DNA of 22,461 nt from assembly GCA_036897485.1 (NCBI GenBank), contig JAYMTF010001574.1:1-22461 (forward strand). Reading direction: 5' to 3'. The DNA is from Pelargonium nanum. Taxonomy: Eukaryota; Streptophyta; Magnoliopsida; Geraniales; Geraniaceae. How positions within the stretch are numbered: the stretch's first letter is position 1; the number at the start of each line of letters is the position of its first letter. Below the pieces are notes generated by a model that ran no database searches, was not told the origin of the DNA, and was given only the letters and a program-made list of their open reading frames with translations. A program made the translations under genes and the position numbers. Positions 1-10,300 of the stretch are shown in pieces.

Positions 1-58
1 GATCGAAAGCAAGCGCTCTTCCCACTCACGCAGTCTGTTTACCAACTACGCCACTACC
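1..58 (-). mobile_element. tRNA-derived SINE head (partial, runs off the left edge)
   Basis: Read on the minus strand, positions 53-42 give TGGCGTAGTTGG, a perfect RNA polymerase III A-box (TRGCNNAGTNGG). Positions 10-1 give GCTTTCGATC, which resembles the start of a B-box (GGTTCGANNC) cut by the window edge. The spacing of about 32 bases fits a tRNA-like head. The part between the boxes does not form a convincing anticodon arm, so a SINE 5' end is more likely than a working tRNA gene. Bases just after the apparent 5' end (about 61-80) would be one copy of the target-site duplication; the other copy lies outside the window. The family is not identified. Confidence 0.45.
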
Positions 59-545
59 CTTGAAATGTATTTTGATCATTATACAAAATCTATTTTATGA
101 CAATAAATTTGATTTATGGAATATGCTTGTAATGTTTAATTGTGCAAATATAATAAACAAGATTTATTTCCAAGAAAATTAAACATTCAAGATTTGTTCA
201 AAGAGGGCATGCTACTCATGTTATAGATTTGTTCGACTTTGTTGAGTTGTACTCTAGATACTTTCACTATACTCGTGTTGGTAAGAGCACGATTCCCTGT
301 ATTGTACCACCATCCTCCCATAATTTTTTAGAATAAAACACTCTTTATAGAGCACACTATACATTTGAGCACATGTTCAGCCAAGTCATCCATGCACGAA
401 AATGATAGAATGCAGTGCATAAATAGGATTCAAAATACAGTAATGATATATTGCAGTAAATTTTTCTAATTAATGTGGTACAAAAGGGAATCAATTATCT
501 TTGGACGGTAACTACAAAGATACAAAAAACCAGAAATCCCAAAAT
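59..545. other. 3' flank and probable 3' UTR of the PPR gene
   Basis: This is AT-rich DNA between the SINE fragment and the stop codon of the minus-strand PPR gene. The part next to 545 should hold that gene's 3' UTR. I see TTTATT (minus-strand AATAAA-like) near 164 but cannot place the poly(A) site. No coding potential was seen on either strand. Confidence 0.4.
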
Positions 546-3500
546 TTACAAATTTAAAACCTCTAAACTCTGCTGTTGCTGTTGATGATCACCATTTAGA
601 TGTATAAGATCATCTTGTTTCTCATAAAAAGAATTATCATCTTCATCATCGTCGTCGTCGTCACTATCATCTCCGTCCTGATCAACGTACTTTGAAACTC
701 CATTGATCTTCTTATCCACATTTCCAACAAGATGGTTAGCTTCCTCCTGTTCTTCAGCTGTTCCGGCTAGAGATAACAGAATGTTCTTCGCCTTCTGATC
801 GGGAGGAAAACCGCAAGATGCCATCTCGCTATACCAAACAACGGCACTATCAAAATCCTTATTCCTCCCATGTGCATCCATGATCGTCGTGAGGATTGTC
901 TGGTTCGGTTTTATACCACTAAGGCGCATTTCCTCGTACTTCTCCATAATTTTCTCAAGATCATCTAACTTGCCGTACCCTTTGATCAATGTCCCGTAAG
1001 TAACAATATTGGGCTTCATTCCATCTTGTTTCAGTCTTTTAAAGAACTTCTCTGCGCCCTCCATGTCAGAGGCATTCACATAAGCTGATAACATGGTTGT
1101 GTAAGAGTAAATATCCGGGGTATATCTGCAAAGAAACAAAAATAACGAGAACAATGCATACTGATCAAAATTCTCCGAAAAAACTACTTGTAGGTTATCA
1201 TATATACATCTAGAACGACATACTAAGGCACTATCATTTTGACCAATGATATGAACATTTTTTTTTTTTGATCGTATGATATGAACATTTAAATAATAAG
1301 AAACCCACAAAATAGCTCTGAAATAGTAGAAATGTCAGCAAGTTTAGCAAGTCAGCAGTACATGTGTATGGATACCTTATCGTCAACAAACCGATTTTGA
1401 CCATAATAGAGTTTTATTTCAGCAAAACAATAAACAAGAATTCTTAAGTATGCACATGAATCGATCCCACTTCAACAAAGTGTGTGTGCGTGTAAGAAAC
1501 TAAGAAACCAACAATGTAAAGCCTATGCAAACACAGAAGACTCTACCTGTCCCTTCTCATGCTCTTGAACACAATGCGAGCTTGCTCCACCATCCCCGAG
1601 ATTGCAAATGCGTCAAGTAAAGTATTATAAGCTTTTTGGGTAGGCCTGAAAAGTAACAGAACAAATAAGCAATTGATTTACTTGACTTGACTTGACTTGA
1701 CCAAAGCTGGTAAAATTTGAACTTGATCCATGAATATGGCCAAAAGCTTAAACCCAACCATAATTGACAATACTTATATAGTAACACTAATTCTTGCCTC
1801 TATTTTTACAAGTAACCCAACCATGAATGACAAGTCTTTAATTATCAATTCCACTCAAATTAATTTTTTAATTGAACAGAAGCTGGAGTAGATACATACT
1901 TGACACCAGCATCCAGCATCTCCTCAAAAACGGCTAGCGCTTCTGCTTCCCTCCTCGCTTTCCCATAAGCACTAATTAGCAATGTATAGCTCACAACATC
2001 AGGTCGATGACCAGCTCTTTGCATCTAAAATAAGCAATTAGATTAAAAACTGATGAATTCATAATAACAAGAGACGAAACGAGCAGAAAAAGGGAAAGTG
2101 TTCTTAAAGAAGAGAAAGATTAAAACCCTTTCACTTCAGTTGGTTGGAGGGAAACATGGAAGGAAAAGCAGTAAGGACTAACGATATCACTATTTTTTAT
2201 TTTGTCGGAGAAGGCCATTAACTTAGAGAAATAAGGTTTTCCCGCTTCCCTCCATCTCCGGTTTTACCCCCATCTTTCCCTTCCTACCCTGTTTCTTTCT
2301 CCCGAACCAAACAGAGCATTTGACCTCCAACAGCATTCTAAGACTGTTTTCTGAATATCTAAAAGTAGGAGGACATTCACATAACAGCCTTCTTAAATTA
2401 ATTAGTTTCAGTGTAGAGTAGCATTGTCAAGCATATAGAATATTAAAAAGTTGATAGAACAACCAGACAATATGCATGTGTGTGCCCTTGTTTAACTCCA
2501 TATTTTAGAATCCTTCCGACCTGTCTTTCATCATGCATCATTTCATCTACAGTTCAGACTCCCAATCTCCCAAGTTAGAAATCAACTCCTATTCTGATTG
2601 CACTAAAAAAAATTCTTAGTAATATATATAACCTGAGAATTCTACTTTCGCTATCAAATGTCATATAATTGTGACAAATTTTAAATCCTCAAATGGCTTG
2701 GACAAACTATCCTCCGCTAGGTTATCAGTACACCTGCTAGCTTCTCTCCAGCCATGAACTAATCCTATGTCCTATTGCTTAATAGTCTCTCTTTGTTTTG
2801 TAAAAATTTATACTATATTAAAATTTACAAATGCAACAAATGGGTTTGACCGCTCGATCCAACTCACCTCTCAATTTTCAACTTCAGAACTCACCCAAAA
2901 AAAAGAGCTCTACACACGTAAAAGAATTCTTATTCATGTCAATCAGATCATTTGATGCCAAAACAAAGACTCAACACTTTCACCACCACATAACCAATGT
3001 CTCTAAATTCTACACACATGAAAGAATTCCTTATAGGGTCACTTGACACTAAAGCAAAGACGCAACATTTTGGCAAATGATAATGTGAAATTAAAATAAA
3101 GCTTACAAAGGACTATTATCAGGCAAAACTACAACAATTAAAAGATATGATTCACCATTCCAAACCTAAGTCCCCACTGATCAAAGATAACATCAGTTAT
3201 ACAAATCAAATACAATGACCGCATCTAGAAACAACCAAAACTTTTGATGATAAATAGGCAAATATTGAAGCATCCCACATTCAAAGAATGTGAACTTAAT
3301 AAACTCTTGATATAATAGTTGGGCCCTCCATTTGTTAGCTTCTACTTTTAGGTTGGAGTAACACTTACCAGTAGTAATAAAGTAAAACTTAGATAGTAGA
3401 AGCATATACCAATATTGGAGCATTAACTTTGGTACACAGAAAATAAATGCATAAGAAATTAGTATCTGAACAGCAGTTGCAGTTACAGCCCCCCCTGGCA

Positions 3501-6163
3501 GTTTATCTTTAGAAAGATTGGAAAACTATTAGAATGGGCTCAAGTTGCACATTTTACTCCAGAACCATAACAAAAAATAGCATATAAATCGTTCAATCAT
3601 ACCTCGTCGTAGATACTGGAAACCTCCTTATAATCACTATCCAGAGACATTAGACTATTAAAAGTCACTGTAGATCGCTCGACACCTCGCTCAGCCATCA
3701 GCTTGAACAAACTACGAGCTTTTTCGTAATTCCCAGCTTTCTTATACATATAAATCATCATGTGAAACATTTTTTGGTCCGGCTTTAGAGGTGATCTCTC
3801 CTCATTAAGAAGGGCCTCGAAAACTTCTTCAGCTTCCTTAAACTTGTTTCCCTGCAATCACTCCATTTACATCCATGAAAGCATCAAATAGATGTTCAGT
3901 AGAATTGCAAAAATAGGCATCACAAATTTTACTCTAAGCATTATTAGCATAGTATCCCAGAGACTTCTTCTTTCTTACTATTACAAATGTTTATGAACAA
4001 TCATAGGAATTCGCAAGGTCTTTTGAACTCTCTACCATTGTAAGGCCCATCATATACAATTTACATAATAGGTATATGACCCTATGAGTATGAAGAGATC
4101 TACTAATGTCACCAAAACACTAATGAAGTAACAAATGTTAAAAGATGTATAGCAAGGCTTGGATGGGGCAGGTTACCTCAACAAAGATTTTGAATATGAT
4201 CTGATACGTTATAGCAGAAGGTTCAGGGCCTGAAGCCTGCATTCTTCGAAATATTGCTTGAGCATTATTGTAACGACCCCCTTTTCCATATGCTTCCATA
4301 AGAGCAGTGTGGGATATGACACTTGGAGGATAGCCCTTCTTATTCATAAAACGTAAAATCCTTTCAGCCCCATTGAAGTCCCCTAGCTTTCCATAAGCTG
4401 TAATGAGCATCATGAAATCTCTTTCCCCAAAGTCCCACCACTCCTGAATCCGCAGCCATTCAAGAATCTAGAAAACCAAGGAAATTGGAATATTAAAGGC
4501 ATACAGCATCCAAAACATATAAACAACTAAGGTAGCATATGGATTAAAAAATGTGTTCAAGAACGGGAATGAAATCTTTCATGTTTGGATTAGAACTTTT
4601 TGGGCATGAGAGTAGCTTTGGAATGCGAATCTCATTCTCATACTAATGTTTTTAATCCATATGCTAAAAGTAAAAGTAATTCCCATAACTAAAACTTATT
4701 GTCCTGCAATAGTAGAATTAGGCAAATAAGACCAGATGATTTACTAAATTAGTTGCATCTTATGTGCAAACTGTTGAAAATCAATATTTAGGGAAAATAC
4801 CAATATTTAGGCAAACTGTCATATAACAGGGTTTAAAAGAACCTTCACCTTGTTATATGATGTTCTGCATTGATTGCTTTTGCTTTTCTTGCTTAAAATG
4901 ACACGGTCAAGTAATTAACTGGCTCAACTTTTGAGTTATATATACAAGGCGAAGTTAAAACACCAATTGAATAGTTCATACTACAGTGCACAATTATAGC
5001 CCTTGATATATGAAATTGGTATGCCATCAATGTACAAGAAGGTCAGAGATAAAATAATGTTCCTTTCATGAAAAGTAATAATACTTGTCTTTGCATACCT
5101 CGGCGACTAGGTTCCATTTCCTTAGCTGCTTAAACCTAACCAAGGTGCCCAGAACCAGGTCTTTAGGAAGAGTCTTGGATTCAATTCTTTTACTCCTGAG
5201 CACTGCAACTGCAGAACCTGTTTCCTCGATTTCTTTCATCGTCTTCCTCCAGTTCTTTTGGTCTTCTTCATCAGCGGCATCTTTAAAAACTTCCACTTTC
5301 TTCTTCTTCCGAAAGATTTTTCTAGGTGCCAACATACCCATGCAAACTATCCCCATTCTTCCAGGAATTTTAATATTGATATCCACATAACTTGTATTCC
5401 TTTGCCCATTCAGTTTACTGAAACAAAGACAACATACCCATATTCATAGTTTCATACTTCCGAATATAACAATGAACCACACATTGCCAACCAAGTAACC
5501 TACTATAAAGCCTTCAAGAAAATACATTCAAGCAAAAAATAGATATAACTCGTAACCACAACACACAGAATACAAAACTTAACTTTATGCACTCAATTTA
5601 GGATGCAGAAATGCATACACATACATAGCACCGAACAGAACCAAAATTTAGCATTCTCAAGGGTCCAAAGTTATAAACTTTTCAATAGATGAAGTACAAA
5701 CTAATCATCTTATCTATGTTATCAGCAAAAATATATTACAAAAAATGTAACTAGGTGAAAGACCATGTTAGAAATGATTACTCTAATCTCAGAATATGGA
5801 TAGAACCCAAATTCACTTTCTGCCATTCTACTTTCTCAGTGACCAAACAGAACTTAAACCCACCCTCAATGTCGTCCTTCTCATGGAAAACATGGCAATA
5901 AACAGAAGACAAATTGCTTAATTAACCAGCAAAAATTGGTCCAACACAAATATCTCAAACTACCTTAAGGCTTTAGCTGCCCAAAAAACAGAGAAAAATG
6001 TATGATTTTCAGACTTTTCTTTTACTTTCATCCGGTTTCTCGGTGACCAAACGGAGGTCAGAACAAAAGGGTTTAGTGGGGTTTAAGAAAACTGAGAAAA
6101 CAAGTACCTGGAATTGTGTAGCGGAGCTGAAATGATTGGCTTCAGAAAAATGGCTTGAGGCAT
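546..6163 (-). CDS. PPR287: P-class pentatricopeptide repeat protein, PPR287/At3g59040-like, 7 coding exons, 572 aa
   Basis: Coding exons (minus strand): 6163-6108, 5417-5099, 4467-4177, 3851-3603, 2024-1900, 1645-1547, 1125-546. All introns are GT-AG, all phases join, and the total is 1719 nt. The ATG at 6163 (MPQAIF...) was chosen because the longer open frame in exon 1 has no ATG and does not join exon 2 in frame. Residues 1-50 are Ser/Asn/basic and look like a transit peptide. A basic patch (FRKKKK) precedes the family block with VFKDAADE, GSAVAVLR and LVLGTLVRFKQLRKWNLV. About ten PPR motifs follow at residues 142-489 (for example VVSYTLLISAYGK, IVTYGTLIKGYGK), then a partial one. There are no E or DYW domains, so a P-class RNA binder in organelle RNA metabolism is expected. 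From memory, Arabidopsis PPR287 is chloroplast-located and needed for chloroplast function. The tail is unusual: an Asp-rich stretch (about 528-543) and five Gln. Six introns is high for a PPR gene. Confidence 0.95.
1246..1290. repeat. 15-base direct repeat around a T-tract in PPR intron 6
   Basis: ATGATATGAACATTT occurs at 1246-1260 and again at 1276-1290, separated by a T-run and GATCGT. It lies wholly inside intron 6 (1126-1546). It could be replication slippage or an insertion scar. Confidence 0.7.
1681..1700. repeat. (CTTGA)4 pentanucleotide microsatellite
   Basis: Four perfect CTTGA units in intron 5 of the PPR gene, next to its exon 6 acceptor side. Likely length-variable. Confidence 0.85.
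2025..3602 (-). other. Long intron 4 of the PPR gene (about 1.58 kb)
   Basis: GTATGA donor and TTTTAG acceptor. It is by far the longest intron in the window and has no supported gene; its small open frames are short and AT-rich. It holds a diverged direct duplication (2910-2980 and 3010-3070), a purine/pyrimidine-rich stretch at 2140-2320, and one copy of the GTTTGGT-N4-GAGAAA motif on the minus strand (2295-2314). Confidence 0.85.
2910..3070. repeat. Diverged direct duplication inside PPR intron 4
   Basis: Segments 2910-2980 and 3010-3070 align at a 100-base offset. Both begin CTACACAC, then share AAAGAATTC, a TTGA[CT]... block, and CAAAGAC[TG]CAACA. The second copy has a small deletion and several substitutions. 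This looks like an old local duplication rather than a microsatellite. Confidence 0.55.
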
Positions 6164-6530
6164 TGAACAACAAATTTGGGTCCGAGGAAGTTTGAATTTT
6201 GACGCTTCCAATGGATTCTTCAGCTTCAGAGCATATAAAAGTTGGGTTCTTTTGGTCAAAAATGATGAAAAAAATCTTATCTATTTGCAAGAACCGGTTA
6301 GCAATGGCGGCTAAATTGTCGACCCCAAAAATGGGTCCTTTATATAAACCGGTTCATTTTCTGAGAAATTTTTAAATAGTTTATTTTATACATTAATTCG
6401 TTAAAAATAGAAGTAAAAATAAAACATTTTATTCTCTTGCACGTCTCAATCAAAATAGAAAAAACGAAAAAAGAAACAACAATTAATGCATTTTTCATCC
6501 ATCTACTATTTTTTTTTTTTCAGATCCAGA
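6164..6530. promoter_or_regulatory. Divergent intergenic region between the PPR and NPGR2 genes
   Basis: The PPR gene reads left and the NPGR2 gene reads right from this interval, so both core promoters must lie in or near these few hundred bases. It contains the TATA/AACCGGTT cluster, then AT-rich DNA, then a pyrimidine-rich run (about 6500-6540) where NPGR2 transcription probably starts. I see no clear TATA box for the plus-strand gene. Confidence 0.5.
6337..6354 (-). promoter_or_regulatory. Probable TATA box of the PPR gene with AACCGGTT palindromes
   Basis: On the minus strand, TTTATATAAAGG lies about 180 bases upstream of the ATG at 6163, the only good TATA-like site there. An 8-base palindrome AACCGGTT abuts it (6347-6354) and recurs at 6292-6299, bracketing the likely transcription start. 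The TATA core is nearly symmetric, so it could also read on the plus strand. Confidence 0.45.
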
Positions 6531-6559
6531 TCTCTCACATTCTCTAAACCTAAATTCGC

Positions 6560-6568
6560 AACCCTAAA
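6560..6568 (+). promoter_or_regulatory. telo-box-like element (AACCCTAAA)
   Basis: AACCCTAAA lies near the presumed transcription start of the NPGR2 gene, after a C/T-rich stretch. Telo-boxes near plant transcription starts are common in growth-linked genes. The sequence match is exact; the function is inferred. Confidence 0.4.
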
Positions 6569-6610
6569 ATTGGCTTCATTTTCTCTGCATTTTTGTTATT
6601 GTTGTTGTTG

Positions 6611-6667
6611 ATGTGTCCGTTGATCACCGCCGGCTCTATGGGTTTCACGTTCACATTTATCAGCTGA
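6611..6667 (+). CDS. Upstream ORF (18 aa) in the NPGR2 5' leader
   Basis: ATG at 6611 opens an 18-codon frame ending in TGA at 6665-6667, all within the non-coding first exon and just before its donor at 6675/6676. A second in-frame ATG lies at codon 10. It ends before the main ATG, so it would act through reinitiation or weak repression. It counts only if transcription starts upstream of 6611, which the C/T-rich run suggests but does not prove. Confidence 0.35.
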   Translation: MCPLITAGSMGFTFTFIS

Positions 6668-6675
6668 ATTCAGAG

Positions 6676-7324
6676 GTACGATTAGTCTTTAGAATTTGAC
6701 CCTCCTTGTTTGGTCAACGAGAAAATATTGACCCAGATGGAAAAAGGATCAATCTTTAATGTCTTTTCATGTTGCCCTTTTTTTTGAATTCCCGTCCCTA
6801 CCCTGGGTAGCTTTAAAGTTCATTGCTTTCGTTTCTTTTTCTTTTTGAATTTTCTATTGTTCCAAACTTAGCTGCATTTTCGTTGTCATTGCTGTTTCAC
6901 TTTCTGATCATTGTTTTTCATTACGAAAATGGTGATCGGTTGGTTACTTTGGATGTGGGAAGATAATTATTGGAAGATCATGAATTTGAAATTTTGCATC
7001 ATTGTCTATCTGTTTGGTAGCTGAGAAACTGTAGTAAATGGAAGTATATTGAAATGTTCGAATTTCTTGGTTTGGGACCTAAATTTTCATATTTCTCTAT
7101 TTTGGATTTCTCAGGATTGCTAAAAGGTGGGAAATTTATGTTCTCATTATAGAATTCAATTGAATGCAAGTCTTGCATTGTGAGTCCAGCTTCAATTTTG
7201 AAGTTCCGTCAATTTTTCTGTCCTTAAATCTGTTGTGGGCTACATTTAATATGTTATGATCAATAAGGAATACAATTTGGCTCGCCATGTCGATAATTTT
7301 CTATTTCCAATTGATTCAATGCAG
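6676..7324 (+). other. 5' UTR intron of the NPGR2 gene
   Basis: The donor is CAGAG|GTACG at 6675/6676 and the acceptor AATGCAG at 7324, two bases before the main ATG at 7327. A first intron in the leader is common in plant genes with intron-mediated enhancement. It contains two sense copies of the GTTTGGT-N4-GAGAAA motif (6706-6726 and 7010-7030), the first only about 30 bases from the donor. Confidence 0.7.
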
Positions 7325-7326
7325 TC

Positions 7327-10300
7327 ATGAATGTGCCTTGCTTGATTTGTAAAAACTGCAGTTATCAATGTGCCGAGCTGTGCGGCATTCGAAGCTATAA
7401 AGGAAGGGGAGAAAACAGAGGTTTATGTGGAGCAATGGCAGATAGTCAATCTACGAGTTCCAGTGAACATGAAGAGAGTTTTCGACAATTTTGTGCGAAT
7501 GGGAATTGTATGAAAACTGCTGATGTCGAGGCAAAGCTTGATGCAGGTAATATTGAAGAGGCAGAATCTTCATTGCGGGAAGGATTATCACTCAATTTTG
7601 AGGTTGGTTCATCAATATATATTCTAGTTTTTCCACTTTCATGTTCTTATCAATGAGTGAACAATTATGCATTGGATAATTCTTAGTTGTGAATGATCAG
7701 AAGATAAGAAGTAAGAACTTTGTCTTCAATGGTCAAATGAGTTTGTGACTGATCCCTTCTACAAAACCCTATTGGAGCTCCTAAATGAATATTGCAAAAT
7801 AGAAAAAAGGAGAAGTGGGTCAGTTAACCTAGTAGTGTAACACAATCAAGATCTCAAGACCTAATCATGAGGATTGAGAAACAGCTTTTACGTATGCAAC
7901 ATTGATTTTTTCTTATCCATTTTATCTGGAATCATTCTTATTTGGATAACGATATAATTATTTATGTTTTTTTTTATTTATAATTATTTATGTTAGAATA
8001 TGTAAGAACTGGTTCTGAACTATATATGTGAATCGATCTAAGAGCGTGCAACAAGAATAGGGGTGGTGTAAAAATTAAATGTATTAGATGAAATCACTCA
8101 TCTTAATTTGTTGATTTATTCTTCCGTAGATCTGATTAATTTTTTGTCAAGTTGTTTCGAAGCCGATACCTTGTAGTCATTTTCATATTACCTTATGTTC
8201 GGTCCTTACCTGTATAAAATCAGAACAACATTTGAGCCATTTCTTTGCTGCCATAAATATAGTGGCATGTATCAGATGTGATGATTGATGTTTGCTTATG
8301 GAAATTAACAGGAAGCTAGAGCCCTTCTTGGAAGATTGGAGTATCAGAGAGGCAATGTAGAGGGCGCTCTTCGTGTGTTTGATGGAATTGATCTGAAAGC
8401 TGCTCTTCAAAGGTTGCAATCTTCAAATCCTGATAAACAGTCTTCTAAGAAAGGTGGTGGACATGCTGCTGGCCTGGTTCTTGAAGCCATATACCTAAAA
8501 GTTAAGTCTCTTCAAAAGCTTGGAAGAGTAACTGGTAAGGACATATGATGGTTTTGGGTAGTTCTACTTCCACCTGTTACTTCTACTTGCAACATTTTTT
8601 TTTTCTCTTGACAAAATGAGAAGAGCAATGATAGTAAACCTTGTTTTATGGGCTTTTGTAGAGGCTGCTAAAGACTGTAAGAGTATACTTGATGCCGTGG
8701 AGAAGATGTTCAGTAAGGGCATACCTGATGGTAAATCGGAGTCCAGATTGCAGGAGACAGTTAGCCGCGCTGTAGAGCTCCTTCCAGAGCTTCTGAAGCA
8801 AGCTGGTTGCTATGGTGAAGCTATTACTGCTTATAGACGAGCCCTCCTTAGCCAATGGAACCTCGACAATGAACGCTCTGCAAGGATTCAAAAAGGATTT
8901 GCGGTGTTTCTATTGTACAGTGGAGTTGAGGCTAGCCCACCAAGCTTAGCTGTTCAGGTTGATGGTTCGTATGTACCTAAACACAATCTGGAGGAAGCAA
9001 TTCTACTTTTGATGATTGTTTTGAGGAAACTTTGCCTTAGTAAGAGCACTTGGGATCCATCAGTACTGGAGCACCTTACATTTGCCCTATCTATATGCAG
9101 TCAAACCTCTGTTTTAGCCAAGCAACTTGAGGAGATCGTGCCTGGAATTTTACATCGTGTTGATCGTTGGAATACTTTAGCTCTTTGTTTCAGTGGAGAA
9201 GGAGAAAACAAAGTTGCCCTGAATCTATTAAGGAAATCTCTAAACAAAAATGAGAAACCAGATGACCTTATTGCATTGCTAATAGCTGCCAAGATCTGCA
9301 GTGAGGATTGCTTGCTTGCGGGTGAGGGAGTGGGATATGCTCAGAGAGCAATCTCTAATGCTCGTGGGAGGGACGAACATTTAAAAGGTGTGGGTCTGCG
9401 TGTATTGGGCCTTTGTTTGGGAAAGCAAGCTAAAGCATCTGCCTCTGACTTTGAAAGGTCTCGTCTTCAGGCTGAAGCATTGAAATCATTAGATGGGGCA
9501 TTGGCTTTTGAAAATAACAATACAGATCTTATATATGAATTGGGAGTTCAATTTGCAGAGCAACGGAATTTAAATGCTGCTTTGCGCTGTGCAAAGAAGT
9601 TTATTGATTCAACAGGTGGATCCTTATTAAAAGGTTGGAGGTTGCTTGCTCTAGTTTTGTCAGCTCAGCAGCGGTTTTCTGAGTCTCTAGTGGTCATTGA
9701 TGCTGCTTTAGAGGAAACTGCAAAATGGGAGCAAGGACCATTGCTCAAGCTGAAAGCGAAGTTGAAGATCTCTCAGTCACGACCCATGGATGCTATTGAA
9801 ACTTACCGATATCTTCTTGCATTGGTTCAAGCCCAAAAGAAATCTTTTGGGCCCCTCAGAAACCCTGCCCAGGTCAGATTCTGCATGTTCTTTACAGACC
9901 TACAAAATTTGTTAAGATTAGAAACACAATGGATTCTAACTAACTTATCTTAGGGATACTGTATTTCACGTATAACTAACCAAAAATGTTAGGTGAACAC
10001 TCATGTTAAGACATTTGTTTTGATAAATGTGGATCAGGCTATGTGAGAATCTCAATGGTCTTGAAATTTATTTGTTTTGGGTTTGTCTTGTGTGAAGAAA
10101 ATTAATGCACATCTTATAAAGAGTTGAGGTCTCCCTATCAATGAAATATTTCTTCTAAATTCATCTATGGCCTCTCATCTTTGGTGATAGGTTGAGGATG
10201 ATATTGTCAATGAAGTTGAAATTTGGCATGGGCTTGCAAATTTATACTCTAGCCTCTCACATAGCAATGATGCGGAGATTTGTTTGGGGAAAGCAAGAGA

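Noticed and set aside
1..58. Functional tRNA gene on the minus strand
   Set aside because: The A-box is perfect, but there is no plausible anticodon arm between the boxes; a SINE head fits better.
5085..5390. 101-codon plus-strand frame
   Set aside because: It is exactly antisense to PPR exon 2, whose frame matches a known family; this is a shadow.
6009..6290. 93-codon minus-strand frame read as the start of the PPR protein
   Set aside because: It begins at TTG with no ATG, and joining it to exon 2 at the splice sites breaks the frame. The ATG at 6163 in another frame joins perfectly.
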